NCBI GenBank assembly: GCA_937880835.1
Contig: CALGRN010000189.1
Span: forward strand, 1-36,712
DNA length: 36,712 nt
Source: an uncultured Prevotella sp.
GTDB lineage: Bacteria > Bacteroidota > Bacteroidia > Bacteroidales > Bacteroidaceae
Direction of reading: 5' to 3'
The position numbers and the translations under genes are program-made. This document shows positions 1 through 10,482 of this stretch, piece by piece. The stretch's first letter is position 1; every line of letters begins with the position of its first letter. The notes below the pieces were generated by a model. The model was given only the letters and a program-made list of their open reading frames with translations, made no database searches and was not told the DNA's origin.

Positions 1-55
1 ACCCGGCAAAGAGAAAAATAAGGGTAAACAAATAAAAGAGTACCACTACTTTGTT
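1..55. repeat. 55-bp exact end overlap (with 36658-36712)
   Basis: Bases 1-55 equal bases 36658-36712. The overlap lies inside the coding sequence of the giant protein and keeps its frame. This is the sign of a circular assembly cut at an arbitrary point, not of a biological terminal repeat. Confidence 0.95.
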
Positions 56-3000
56 GCACCGATTAGGATGAACGGGAAAAATTATAGAGCCTTAATTACT
101 GCCAGAGAAAAGCAAAATTCAAACATCTTATATGTTGTGAACACTGAGGTTATGCAAATAAAAAACGGTGCCGGATTTTCAGCAGGTCAAAAGCCTCCTA
201 ATGTACCGGATCTACCGTTTGACATAAGTGTAACAGATTTGGTAAAAGGTGTCAAGACCCATGATTACAGGACAAATCAAGACAGGTTTTACAATGCAAA
301 TGATATTAAATTCTCATTAAGTGCGGCGATAGAAGAAACGAAAGACCTTATAGCTATTCACAATCTGTCGGTTTCAAAGCTTTCACAAACACTTGAATTA
401 GGTGGTATGCCTATGCCGAGCATAGCAATAACAAAGGCAAAGCAGGGACATAGCGATTTTGGCGAAGTGTCGCTTGTATTAAACAAAGAGGCAATAGATC
501 CGAAAGCTTCAGAGGCAAATGAGGTATATTCCGGAGACGCATATACGCCTACATTTCCGAGTGTAAACTATGAGGTAAATTCAAAGGCAGAGGACAGAAT
601 AAATAAGAGAGTAACAGAACTTTCTAAGGACGCGCCAGAAGACGTAAAAAAAACATTACGAAAGTACGCCTACGGACAAATGGAGGATCAGATTAACCGT
701 TGGGGCGGTGAACAGGGTTTAATTGAAAGCCTTATGAATGACCAGTCCATGAAACAGGTTTACTTAAACGAAAGAGGGCAGTACGTTGACACCATTATTA
801 AAAAGACAGAAACAAAGCTTTCTGACGCTCAGATAAAGGAATACGATACCTTAATATCAGAACTTGGTGAAGACGTTGTAGAGGCAATAAAGGCTCCAGA
901 TGTGCGAAGGGCGTCTGAACATCGCAAGGAATACTTTAAGGAACATGGAGACGCTATAAAGGCTGCCTATGGGAAATTCTTAAAAGATGATATTCCGGGA
1001 ATTACAGATGAGGAAGTAAATGACGTTATTTCCTCAATGCGCACAATGGGACTGCTGCGTGAAGTTGCAGCCGCAAGGAAATATATTGTCAATGGTACGA
1101 CAACCTACAAGGAGGAGCCTGACTATAACGCAACACGCGAGGAAGTAAACAGACGAGTAGATGAAGCGGCTTATAAGAAGTGGCTTACTGACTTATTTAA
1201 TGGGGTTGAGGAAACCAAAGGAATAAGAAACGATAAAGACACCTTTACGCCGAGCGGTAACAGGCGCAGTTTTAGTGCGCTTCATTATGAATACAATCTC
1301 GAAAACATTGTCAAGGCTATGAAAAAGGAAGAGGCGCAAGGACAGGCAGCCTTTGGAACTGGCAATATAAGAGGTGCCGCTGCGGAAAAATTAGGCTCAA
1401 TTGCAGAAATAAGGCAGAGAGCTAAGCTGCTGCAGGCGATGCCGGAAGAAGGATTTGCTGCAGCAAAAAAAGATTTTGACGACAGGTTTATGGAGCTTGC
1501 TGCCAGTTTAGCAAAACACGACGCAGGCTTTACGGATGCATCCGCACTTCTCGCTGAGGCGGTAGCTAAGAACAAAACGAAAAGCGGTATGGCACGCTAT
1601 ATTCAAAGAGAGGGCGAAGGGTGGACTAATTACTCTGACTACATAGTTGATGATTTAGTTGACCTTGTGGAAGACATCCGAAAAATGCCAACAACATATT
1701 TTGAAGCTAAACCGCGCCGCGCAGTATCTTTCAATGAGATATACACTGCCTTAGTTCCGGACAATATACCTGCAGAACTGAGCGACAAGCTCAGCGAATA
1801 CGGTATAAGCACAGTAAAGTATGAAGCCGGCAACAATGAGGATAGGCTTGCGAAGCTTAATTCTATGAATGATGCTATGTTCTCACTTGGCGAGCCTGTA
1901 GCACCATACGGCAGAATACAGAGCAGAGATATAAAACTGCAGGATGCCATAAACGAAAAACTTGATAACATAAACACTGAAGTTGATAAGACTGCACCTG
2001 TTAGGGACACAGCACCGGTGAAACCAGAGCGCAAACCTTACGAAACAGGCAGAGCTTTAACTGAGGAAGATATACCTTTCATCGAGCAGTCTAACGCGGA
2101 AGCGTTTGACAGTCTGCCGGTTAATGGTATGGATTACGACTCAATTCAGTTAAGAATCGAGCAGATTAAGGCAGAAATTGGCGACATGGCAGAAAACTTA
2201 AAAACAGACTCTAAAACAGGTGTTTCATATGATGCCAGAACGGGAGAGCCTATAGACATTGACCGGTTTATGGAGGAGTATAACAACAAAGATAACGAGC
2301 TTGAACATCTCCAAGACATGATGAGCGACGTTGACGCACGCGAGACGGCAGCAACAGAAAATCAGTATGCAGATGTCGAAAGTCCTTTAGAAAACGAAGG
2401 GCGCGACATGGAGAACGTCGGCAGCAGAAAAGTGAAAGCATACATGTATGAAAATCCGGAAGTAAAACCGTTCTTTCAGGAAGAAGCAGGGTATATGCTG
2501 ACGGAGCTTAAAGAATCTGTTAAGGGTGAAAAATTCTATAACGACCAGTTGTATTATGACTCAAACGGAGAGCAGGGCTTCTTTGGAACGAAACGTCAAA
2601 CTTCATCGGAGATAGCATACCTGTTAGATCAGCACAAATACACATATGCAGATATTGAAAAAGGGCTTAATGCAATTATTGAAGATCATGGGGCTGAAAA
2701 TATTGCTGTTGCAAAACGTATTGAATTTTTCTTAGATGAAAGACTCAGAGAAGGGCATACAGATTCTCTTTACGGCGATGAAATACCGCCTAATCAGGAG
2801 TATATAGACCTTCTGAGAGAAAAGGAAATAATGCAGTACACGGACGAAGCGTTTAATAATTATGATTGGAAAGGACTGTATAACACATTAACACCAGAAG
2901 TAGCACCGGAAGACATTGCACCTGTAAGACCAATGACAGAGGGTTCGGTAGATTATATTACTAACCTTATGCGCGAAAAAGGCGTAGATGAAGCGGACAT

Positions 3001-5995
3001 ACTGGAACAGTACGGGATTGACTCACTGCAGGATATGACGCAACCGCAGTTTATGGAAGCGGTAGACAACCTTAATGCTGATATATTACCTGTTAAGAAA
3101 GAAAAGCCTGTAAGAAGCAATGTTAGAGCCGAGGACGCACCGACAACAGGCGTGCAGCAGAGATTTAACACAAAGACCGGACAGATTGAAGACGTACAGG
3201 AGCCGATAGCAACACGCACGCGCAAAGAGCTCAGAAAAGCACTTATAGAAAACGATAAGGGCTTTATGATAAGAGCTATGGATAACGCTAAAAATCGTTC
3301 AATGGCACTTCTGAATAATACGGACACAATCAGGGTTACAGAATTGGTATTCGGGCGTGAAGCGGCGAAAAAAATTAACAAGTTAATATTCCAAGAGGAA
3401 ATTGACAACGAAGCACGTTCTATAGCATGGCAGAACAAGCAACGAAAAATCATTAGAGAGTTAGGCATAAAGCCGCGAAGCAAGATGAGTGCTGCAGTTC
3501 AGAAATTCGGGGAAAAACAGTACGTCAATGAATATGACGAGGTTGTACCGTATACCGAAGTTACATTAAAAACAGAGTTCCCGGACATAGGCGATCAGGC
3601 AAAGATACGCAAAGCGGCATTTGTAATTCGCGAACTGTACGACAGCTATATAGATCGTGCAAACGTAGTTCTGACAGACTTAGGTTTTGAGCCTATTCAT
3701 AAGCGCGACGATTACATGAGACATTTTTCAGAGCTTACAGATGTATTCTCGCGATACGGAATACCGTTCAATCCTAAAAACATGGAAGAACACAGACTCC
3801 CGACGGACATAAACGGAATTACAGATACATTCTCACCGCAGAAAAACTATTTTGCGAGTATGCAGCCAAGAAAGGGCATAAAGACAAACTATGACGCTAT
3901 TACCGGTATAGACGGGTACATAGGCGGCATAGCAAACCTTATCTGGCATACAGAGGACATTCAGCGAGGCAGAGCATTAGAAGAGCTTATACGCGAAACC
4001 TACGGACAGGAACAGGGCATCGAAAACGCTAAGGAAATTGAAAATCTCACAGAACAGGAGCTGTTTGACAGAATAGGGAAGGTAAACGAAAACCATCTGT
4101 CTAACTATGCTGCATGGGTGCATGAATGGACTAACACTGTAGCAGGCAAGAAAAACAAGGTTGATAGATCCATTGAAAGCATGTTCGGACGTAAAGCGTT
4201 CTCATTTATTGATGAGATACGCAAGCAGGTCGGGTCCAACATGATAGGACTAAATCTTTCTTCATCGCTCACTAACCTGATAGCACCGGTGCAGGCACTT
4301 TCAAAGACCGGAAAGGTAGCATTCGCGAAAGGAACAGTAGATACATTCCGTAATATATTCAGTAATGACGGATTTGTGGATAGGAACGCCTTCCTCACAG
4401 CGCGTTTCGGAACGGATATGGTATCTAAGACGGCATGGGACAAAGCAAGAGATGTAGCATATATCTTTATGAAAGGCGTTGACTATTTCTCAGCTAACCA
4501 GATAGTCAGGGGCAAATACCATGAATTGCGAGCTAAAGGAATGAGCGATAAAGAAGCTCATGCGGAGGCAGGAAAGTTCGCAGCGCGTATTATGGGTGAC
4601 AGAACGAAAGGTGCCAACGCTCAGTTTTTTGACTCAAAGCTCATAGGACTTGTTACACAGTTCCAACTTGAAGTTAATAACCAAGTATACGCCATGTTTT
4701 ATGACACATACCATGAAAGCAAGGAACAGGCAAAGGGAAGTGCTATTAAGACTGCTGCAGGAATGACATTTACATTAGGACAGCTATTCGCGTTTACTCA
4801 CCTTTTCGGCAAAGCTTTTGAGTCTGTAGCAGGCTACAATCCTACATTTGACGTTATAGGTATTATTGCAACAGCTTTAGGGTTTGGCGATGATGATGAC
4901 GACAAGACGCAGGGTGAAAGAATTGAAGCGGCTGCGGAAGAGTTAGCAAAGGCACTGCCATACGCAAGTATACTAACCGGCGGCGGACGTATTCCTATTG
5001 CATCAGCACTTCCAGTCAAGCAGTTGTTTAGCGGAAAGGACGATTACGGCAATGACAAGTCAAGGCTCGAAACAATAAAAGAAACACTGCCGTATTACCT
5101 GCTTCCGGGCGGCTACGGACAAATTAAGAAGACAACACAAGGATTAGGAATGTTCGATAAGGATAATCCGGTTCCCGGCTCATACACAGACAGCGGAAAT
5201 TTGAGGTTTCCGGTAGAAAAAACGCCGTTGAACATGGCGAGAGCTGCAGTGTTCGGGCAGTGGTCGGGTGAAGCGGCAAGAGATTATTTTGACAACGAAC
5301 GCCTGCCACTTAAAGAAAAGCAGATACAGGAGTACAAGGAACTCGATATTCCGATTAAAGAATACTGGGATATACGCGAAGGACTTAAAAGTCGGAAGGA
5401 TCTCGAAGGTAAATTTGAATACGTTGACAGCTTAGACCTGCCACTCAAGAAAAAGAACGTACTCATTAATAATGTTGTAGACCGAAAAGAAAAGGTGAAC
5501 ATGAAAGATTACGACACCTACGGAAGCCTTAAAGAGTTCGATTTTGCAACGAAATATCCGAAAAAATATAAATTCCTGCAAAATAACGGCGTATCGTGGA
5601 ATGAATATAACGCGAGCGAAGAGTCCAGAGAGGCGTATAACTGGGCGTATAAGAACAGAAAAGGCTATGCGATTGCAAAGGCTGTAACCGGAGATGTTAT
5701 CGCGTACAGAACTATTACAAAGGAATTAAACGACATCAAAGCGGACAAGGACAGCAGCGGCAAAACTATTGCCAACAGCAGAAAGGCAAAGGTAATCGAC
5801 TACCTTAACAATTCGAACTTGAATTATGAGTCAAAACTTATTCTGTTCAAGAAGGAATACAACAGTGATGACGAACACAACAACGAGATTATTGAATATC
5901 TGAATAACCGGGAGGATATTTCGTATAAGCAAATGGAAAGAATTTTGACAGAAATAGGATTCACTGTAGAAAGTGACGGAACAGTGCGGTGGTAG
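1..5995 (+). CDS. Giant polyvalent internal (ejection) protein, C-terminal part; begins at 33362
   Basis: The open frame enters from the end of the window. The first internal ATG (68) has no good ribosome binding site, so it is not the real start. In full-length numbering, this part ends the LPD3-like domain (about 1001-1150), then has a motif common in polyvalent proteins (GGMPMPSIAITK near 1233, followed by DFGEVSLVLNKE), long charged helical regions, and a conserved region around 2400-2740 with LNLSSSLTNLIAPVQAL near 2516. A hydrophobic, probably membrane-active stretch lies at about 2678-2735 and is followed by a run of Asp. Such C-terminal regions occur in very large podovirus internal proteins. 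These form or escort the DNA channel in known systems; that role here is inferred. The gene ends with TAG at 5995, and the next gene starts 57 nt later. Confidence 0.85.
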   Translation, partial: PGKEKNKGKQIKEYHYFVAPIRMNGKNYRALITAREKQNSNILYVVNTEVMQIKNGAGFSAGQKPPNVPDLPFDISVTDLVKGVKTHDYRTNQDRFYNANDIKFSLSAAIEETKDLIAIHNLSVSKLSQTLELGGMPMPSIAITKAKQGHSDFGEVSLVLNKEAIDPKASEANEVYSGDAYTPTFPSVNYEVNSKAEDRINKRVTELSKDAPEDVKKTLRKYAYGQMEDQINRWGGEQGLIESLMNDQSMKQVYLNERGQYVDTIIKKTETKLSDAQIKEYDTLISELGEDVVEAIKAPDVRRASEHRKEYFKEHGDAIKAAYGKFLKDDIPGITDEEVNDVISSMRTMGLLREVAAARKYIVNGTTTYKEEPDYNATREEVNRRVDEAAYKKWLTDLFNGVEETKGIRNDKDTFTPSGNRRSFSALHYEYNLENIVKAMKKEEAQGQAAFGTGNIRGAAAEKLGSIAEIRQRAKLLQAMPEEGFAAAKKDFDDRFMELAASLAKHDAGFTDASALLAEAVAKNKTKSGMARYIQREGEGWTNYSDYIVDDLVDLVEDIRKMPTTYFEAKPRRAVSFNEIYTALVPDNIPAELSDKLSEYGISTVKYEAGNNEDRLAKLNSMNDAMFSLGEPVAPYGRIQSRDIKLQDAINEKLDNINTEVDKTAPVRDTAPVKPERKPYETGRALTEEDIPFIEQSNAEAFDSLPVNGMDYDSIQLRIEQIKAEIGDMAENLKTDSKTGVSYDARTGEPIDIDRFMEEYNNKDNELEHLQDMMSDVDARETAATENQYADVESPLENEGRDMENVGSRKVKAYMYENPEVKPFFQEEAGYMLTELKESVKGEKFYNDQLYYDSNGEQGFFGTKRQTSSEIAYLLDQHKYTYADIEKGLNAIIEDHGAENIAVAKRIEFFLDERLREGHTDSLYGDEIPPNQEYIDLLREKEIMQYTDEAFNNYDWKGLYNTLTPEVAPEDIAPVRPMTEGSVDYITNLMREKGVDEADILEQYGIDSLQDMTQPQFMEAVDNLNADILPVKKEKPVRSNVRAEDAPTTGVQQRFNTKTGQIEDVQEPIATRTRKELRKALIENDKGFMIRAMDNAKNRSMALLNNTDTIRVTELVFGREAAKKINKLIFQEEIDNEARSIAWQNKQRKIIRELGIKPRSKMSAAVQKFGEKQYVNEYDEVVPYTEVTLKTEFPDIGDQAKIRKAAFVIRELYDSYIDRANVVLTDLGFEPIHKRDDYMRHFSELTDVFSRYGIPFNPKNMEEHRLPTDINGITDTFSPQKNYFASMQPRKGIKTNYDAITGIDGYIGGIANLIWHTEDIQRGRALEELIRETYGQEQGIENAKEIENLTEQELFDRIGKVNENHLSNYAAWVHEWTNTVAGKKNKVDRSIESMFGRKAFSFIDEIRKQVGSNMIGLNLSSSLTNLIAPVQALSKTGKVAFAKGTVDTFRNIFSNDGFVDRNAFLTARFGTDMVSKTAWDKARDVAYIFMKGVDYFSANQIVRGKYHELRAKGMSDKEAHAEAGKFAARIMGDRTKGANAQFFDSKLIGLVTQFQLEVNNQVYAMFYDTYHESKEQAKGSAIKTAAGMTFTLGQLFAFTHLFGKAFESVAGYNPTFDVIGIIATALGFGDDDDDKTQGERIEAAAEELAKALPYASILTGGGRIPIASALPVKQLFSGKDDYGNDKSRLETIKETLPYYLLPGGYGQIKKTTQGLGMFDKDNPVPGSYTDSGNLRFPVEKTPLNMARAAVFGQWSGEAARDYFDNERLPLKEKQIQEYKELDIPIKEYWDIREGLKSRKDLEGKFEYVDSLDLPLKKKNVLINNVVDRKEKVNMKDYDTYGSLKEFDFATKYPKKYKFLQNNGVSWNEYNASEESREAYNWAYKNRKGYAIAKAVTGDVIAYRTITKELNDIKADKDSSGKTIANSRKAKVIDYLNNSNLNYESKLILFKKEYNSDDEHNNEIIEYLNNREDISYKQMERILTEIGFTVESDGTVRW

Positions 5996-6052
5996 GATTA
6001 CGGGAATATTTCAGCGCAGTTATATGTTATAAATCAGATAAGGAGTTGAAAT

Positions 6053-7087
6053 ATGGATAAAAGAGACAGGGGCGGTGTAAGAACCGCCCAAGACCTTGAA
6101 CGTAAATACGGGCTGGCAGGAATACAAAAAGCTGTGGAACAGAGCGCAGAGGGAATTAACAAGGTTGAAAGCGAGCTGACAAATTTTGCAAACGCGACTC
6201 AACGGCAGTTCCTGCAAATGCAAGATGAAATATCTGAGGATATACAAAGTCTTGAAGATAAAATTGATACGCTGCAGGAAATCTGGTTTTATTCCGGAGC
6301 GCCTACGCTTAATAATCCGCCTGTAAGTGGTTGGGATATATCCGACTACACTAAACATGTGGGGGATATGTATTATGACACTGCAACAGGATATGGCTAC
6401 AGGTTCATGTTTGCGTCAGGCGTGTACTCATGGGAGCAGATACAGGATCAGGACACGGTGGAAGCTTTAGCTCTTGCTAATGCTGCCAGTGATACGGCGG
6501 ACGCAAAGAGGCGTGTATTTGTGGGACAGCCTTCACCGCCGTATGATAACGGGGATTTATGGCTTAACAATCAGGAAATATATGTTTGCCAGATTTCTAA
6601 AAGTGAGGGCGTGTTTGAAGATAATGATTTTATAATCGCAACAAAATACACCGATGATACCGTAGCTAACAGAGTAGGCGACAATCTGGAAGTTATACGC
6701 GGTTCGGTTTTAACCATACAGGAAAATCAGGACGCTTTTAAGATCGATATAGAAAACCAAGTCAAAACCATTAATGAACTGCAGGAAGAGACTATAGAGA
6801 GCGTTGAAAGGATGTCGTATGCGTTCACCACAGACGATTTAGCGATAGCAAAATCGAGCGATCCTGTTAATACAAGAATAAACAATCAGGGATTGAAGGT
6901 ATACAACTATAATTCGTTGCAGGCGATATTCAACCACAAGGGAACCGGAGTGCAGAAGTTAATCGTTGTAGGTGATTCACAGCTCGCGAATTTGAGAATT
7001 TCTAAAGCAAAAGACGAAAACGGCAACGATTGTACGGATATTAGTTTCTTAGTTTCCAATATTCAGAGGTTATCAGACTTAGAATAG
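6053..7087 (+). CDS. Tail or fibre-base structural protein
   Basis: A protein of 344 residues starting at ATG 6053 behind AAGGAG. The N-terminal 80 residues are charged and predicted coiled coil (VESELTNFANATQ, ISEDIQSLEDKIDTLQ). A middle module contains QPSPPYDNGDLWLNN, a pattern seen in Bacillota phage tail and minor structural proteins, where it marks small beta-rich domains. A second helical stretch at about 215-260 precedes a beta-rich C-terminus. It lies between the giant internal protein and two further tail or fibre genes, so a role as fibre adaptor or shaft is likely. I cannot assign a named family with certainty. Confidence 0.6.
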   Translation: MDKRDRGGVRTAQDLERKYGLAGIQKAVEQSAEGINKVESELTNFANATQRQFLQMQDEISEDIQSLEDKIDTLQEIWFYSGAPTLNNPPVSGWDISDYTKHVGDMYYDTATGYGYRFMFASGVYSWEQIQDQDTVEALALANAASDTADAKRRVFVGQPSPPYDNGDLWLNNQEIYVCQISKSEGVFEDNDFIIATKYTDDTVANRVGDNLEVIRGSVLTIQENQDAFKIDIENQVKTINELQEETIESVERMSYAFTTDDLAIAKSSDPVNTRINNQGLKVYNYNSLQAIFNHKGTGVQKLIVVGDSQLANLRISKAKDENGNDCTDISFLVSNIQRLSDLE

Positions 7088-7097
7088 GAGGATTTAT

Positions 7098-8627
7098 ATG
7101 GCAGCGTCAAGAGTGGCGTGCGCGTCGTTTAACATTGGAGCTAACGCCGCGATAACTATAATGCGCGATTCGAGCGCATATACGCATACTATTACATATC
7201 GATTCGGCAATGCGACCGGAACAATAGTTACAAAGACAAGTCAGACCGCTATAGTTTGGAACCCACCTGCAGCTATACTTTACCCACAAATTCCTAACGC
7301 GGTGAGCGGATACGGGACTATAACATGTAAGACATATGACGGCGACACATTAGTAGGAACTACAACAGCAACATTTTACGCATATGCAGCTAAGGAGGAC
7401 TGTATACCGTCACTTTCGGCTGCAGTGGTAGACACAAATACTGCTGTAACCGAGGTAACAGGGAACAGTTCAACACTTGTGCGGTACATTTCAAAACCAA
7501 AGGTAACATTGACTACGGTGGCTAAGAATAGCGCGACAATAAAATCCTACAGCATAAACAATCCTGTAGGGCTGATTGCGACAGAAACGCCGTACACGTT
7601 TGGTACAGTCTATTCCGATACTTTCCGGTGTGCTGTATCGGACAGTAGAGGATATTCCAAGCAAATAGAGTATGTTGTTGCTAATTTTATTGAGTACGAT
7701 CCGGCGCACTTTGACACCGTTTCGCTTGCGCGGACAGAAAGCACATCAACTACAGCGGTGTTCAGGGCTACAGGGTTTTGTTTTAAGGGCAGTTTCGGAA
7801 GTCAGAGCAATACACTCACAATAAAATATCGATACAAAACTACAGGCGAGTACAGTGCCTATACAACGTTATCTGGCGCGACATGGAATAACGATGGTTC
7901 ATTCTCTATAACTGCAAACATCGAAAATCTATCACTGGATAATACATATACATTTGAGTTTATTGCAGAGGATAAGCTGTCTTCGTATGTTAATGCAGAG
8001 GTTGTGCTTTCGTCAGGCGATGGTGATCTGAGAATTGCAGCAGACTATATTCAGACTAAGAATGAACTTAGAATAGGCGATATTTTTAATGATGAGTGGA
8101 AAGGCGTAAAGGCAAGAAGGAAAATAGATGGCACGCCTTACTATGTAAGTTTTGGAGCTGGGAGATATGGCGATGAGGTTACATGTGCGATTGAACTTTT
8201 TAAGAATGATGTGAGAGTCGCACGTTACGATCTCAGAGAAGATGGTTATTTTTATAATTTTTTCAGCGGATTATCAGTTGCGGCAATGGCGGCAAACGGA
8301 GAAAATAGTCAAGGTTCTTTGATTTTAGATGGTGGCACTCGGATATTTATTCAGTGGGGCAGGGTAAGCATAACACCAGTTGATGCAGGTGTTACTTCAA
8401 ATGTACGAATTAAATTTGATAGACCATTTGCAAGTGCACCGCAGATTTACATAAGCAAACTTCACGATATAAGCGTCGCAATGGAGGAGGGGAATACTAC
8501 ACCGACTGCTGACGGGGTGAATATATATATCAAAAGAGCTGACACAAAGACATCAGGGATATTCTGGTTGGCAATCGGCAGGGGAGAAGAGCCTTTGTCA
8601 GAACAGGAGGTATTAAGTGAGATATGA
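7098..8627 (+). CDS. DUF859-like phage tail/fibre structural protein
   Basis: A protein of 509 residues with a strong GGAGG site 8 nt before ATG 7098. It is built of Thr/Ser/Tyr-rich beta-sandwich-like segments, including one near residues 25-110 with Ig-like spacing. This resembles DUF859 minor structural proteins of streptococcal and other Bacillota phages. The C-terminal 100 residues look like a separate receptor-facing domain (FIQWGRVSITPVDAG, PQIYISKLHD). This resembles the final domain of the 120-residue protein at 10482, so the two may share a binding fold. The gene overlaps the next one by 11 nt. Its position suggests a tail spike or fibre. The exact role is inferred. Confidence 0.6.
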   Translation: MAASRVACASFNIGANAAITIMRDSSAYTHTITYRFGNATGTIVTKTSQTAIVWNPPAAILYPQIPNAVSGYGTITCKTYDGDTLVGTTTATFYAYAAKEDCIPSLSAAVVDTNTAVTEVTGNSSTLVRYISKPKVTLTTVAKNSATIKSYSINNPVGLIATETPYTFGTVYSDTFRCAVSDSRGYSKQIEYVVANFIEYDPAHFDTVSLARTESTSTTAVFRATGFCFKGSFGSQSNTLTIKYRYKTTGEYSAYTTLSGATWNNDGSFSITANIENLSLDNTYTFEFIAEDKLSSYVNAEVVLSSGDGDLRIAADYIQTKNELRIGDIFNDEWKGVKARRKIDGTPYYVSFGAGRYGDEVTCAIELFKNDVRVARYDLREDGYFYNFFSGLSVAAMAANGENSQGSLILDGGTRIFIQWGRVSITPVDAGVTSNVRIKFDRPFASAPQIYISKLHDISVAMEEGNTTPTADGVNIYIKRADTKTSGIFWLAIGRGEEPLSEQEVLSEI

Positions 8628-10482
8628 CATAGATAACAACGGCTATATTACTAATTGTTATTGGAACTGCTATTCTGATACTTCTGTTGAATACACAGGC
8701 ACTGTTCCGTTTCCGTATACAAGCATAGAGAGTTGGGCGGACAGTGAAATAATCAACTCATGGTATATAAATAACAACGGCGACTTAGAAAAAGATAGCG
8801 GTCGTGAAGCGGAACTAATGATACAGCAGGAACTACAGGCTATAGATAATGAACCGTTGGTATATAAAGATTTATATGAGAGTCAGGAAGCATTATATTC
8901 ACAGTACGACATGGGTTTTGCGGATGAAAATCCGACAATTATTACCGATGCAATAAAATACACGCCATATATTGAGATAAGTAATTTATTGCCTGCACAC
9001 GGGCGCGTAGATTTGTTTTCGCAAGGAAACCAGATGCTAAGTAACGATGCGATTTCGCAAACAATCAATGGCATTACATTTACTGCGGTCGGAGGACAAA
9101 TAACTATAAGCGGTACTGCCACGGAGGCTTTTGAATATACTATAAGCGGCAGTGCAGATAACACGACTCCGATATGTGGAATTAAACAAAACCGTGATTA
9201 TTCATTAGATGTAGGCGGATTAACTTGCGAGCTACGCAAGTATGACGGAGTTACGAGTGAAATAGTATATTCCGGTTATTCGGGGATATTTAATATTTCG
9301 GAGTATAAAAACATAACACATGCAGTGCTGCTTATTCCTGTCGGAGACATAGACGTAACAGTACGTCCGATGCTCAACATGGGTAGTGAGATTATGGAAT
9401 GGGAACCATATAATTCGACTCACATAGGCATGAGTTTTGACATAGAAGAATATGATGAATTATATCCGAGCGACACATTATATCCGAGCGACACATTATA
9501 TCCGGTTGAAAGTGGAGATGTCCGTTATATAGTTATCGACGGGATGCTTCAAACATTAGTCGATGGCGATGTCGAGTCTGTTATCGGGCGAGGAAATATA
9601 AAAATGATTCCAAGCAATAATGTCATATATGCGACACAGCCGGTAGCTTTATTTATTCAATACAAAACCGAAAACCTTACAGGATCATTTAATGGGATAA
9701 AGGCAGAAGCGATAAACATTACTAACAGAGGCGGAGCGCATACACCGTTTGTGTTTGAAAAGATTGAAAGTATTGGAGATCCTGTTTATGGCTATGATCA
9801 ACGTACAAAAACATTGATGGGTCTTAATCAGTTCCAAATTCAAAATTTACGCACTTGGGATAATGGCAGAACTATTGATGAAATTAAGCAGGTAGACATT
9901 AATGATGAAGGCATTACCATGCGCGATGCTGAACCCGGCGGTTCAACACAAGGACTTACATTGAACATATCTTCTTGGGGCGGTCTTACACTGACAAACG
10001 AGCAAGGCACACGAATTCTGTCACTTGCACCGCTGGGGTTGTCTGGGGGGATGTCTGAAGGTCTTGATTACTATGAGATAAGCCGACAGGGTTTATGGTG
10101 TCAATCTATTTATAGTGGCTCCGGTTCGGCTCTTAATATAGACAGCTCCGGAAGGGTTCAGCGTACATCTTCCTCGCGCCGATATAAAGAAGATATTAAA
10201 GACTCGCAATTTGAGGTAGTCGCTCTTTATGATCTGCCAATACGACAGTTTAAGTATCGCAAAGGGTGTATTACAGAAGGCGACGAAAGAGAAAATGTGG
10301 ACATTTTAGGATTTATAGCAGAAGAAGTTGAAAAAGCATTACCAATCGCTGCAATTCATAACAATGAGGGGGAAACTGAAGACTGGGATGTGCGTGTGAT
10401 TGTTCCGGCAATGCTCCAACTAATTCAGCAACAGAAAAAAGAAATAGACGAGTTGAAAGAGAAAATAAAAGGAGGAAGATAA
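8617..10482 (+). CDS. Tail fibre with C-terminal S74 intramolecular chaperone
   Basis: A protein of 621 residues with a GTG start at 8617, chosen because AGGAGG lies 6 nt upstream. The N-terminal part resembles phage proteins that attach fibres to the tail. The middle is beta-rich and contains a small tandem repeat (LYPSDT twice, then LYPVES). The last 110 residues are a peptidase S74 domain of the endosialidase chaperone type: a SSSRRYKEDIK motif with the expected Ser cleavage position, then DILGFIAEEVEKALP and a C-terminal coiled coil (QLIQQQKKEIDELKEKI). In known members this domain trimerises the fibre and then cuts itself off. This is a good candidate for the host-binding fibre. It shares one base with the next gene. 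Confidence 0.85.
   Translation: MRYDIDNNGYITNCYWNCYSDTSVEYTGTVPFPYTSIESWADSEIINSWYINNNGDLEKDSGREAELMIQQELQAIDNEPLVYKDLYESQEALYSQYDMGFADENPTIITDAIKYTPYIEISNLLPAHGRVDLFSQGNQMLSNDAISQTINGITFTAVGGQITISGTATEAFEYTISGSADNTTPICGIKQNRDYSLDVGGLTCELRKYDGVTSEIVYSGYSGIFNISEYKNITHAVLLIPVGDIDVTVRPMLNMGSEIMEWEPYNSTHIGMSFDIEEYDELYPSDTLYPSDTLYPVESGDVRYIVIDGMLQTLVDGDVESVIGRGNIKMIPSNNVIYATQPVALFIQYKTENLTGSFNGIKAEAINITNRGGAHTPFVFEKIESIGDPVYGYDQRTKTLMGLNQFQIQNLRTWDNGRTIDEIKQVDINDEGITMRDAEPGGSTQGLTLNISSWGGLTLTNEQGTRILSLAPLGLSGGMSEGLDYYEISRQGLWCQSIYSGSGSALNIDSSGRVQRTSSSRRYKEDIKDSQFEVVALYDLPIRQFKYRKGCITEGDERENVDILGFIAEEVEKALPIAAIHNNEGETEDWDVRVIVPAMLQLIQQQKKEIDELKEKIKGGR
9460..9504 (+). repeat. 18-bp tandem repeat in fibre gene
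   Basis: Two exact copies of an 18-nt unit beginning TTATATCCGAGCGACACA (9460-9477 and 9478-9495) are followed by a 9-nt partial copy. They encode LYPSDT repeated. The frame is kept, so it is probably a flexible or length-variable part of the fibre. Confidence 0.85.

Noticed and set aside
1..55. Terminal direct repeat as packaging ends
   Set aside because: The repeat is 55 bp, inside a gene, and keeps its frame. That is an assembly overlap of a circular contig, not a phage terminal repeat.
1285..5502. Long minus-strand open frames opposite the giant gene
   Set aside because: They mirror the codon bias of the plus-strand gene, have no ribosome binding sites and give low-complexity Ser/Leu-rich proteins.
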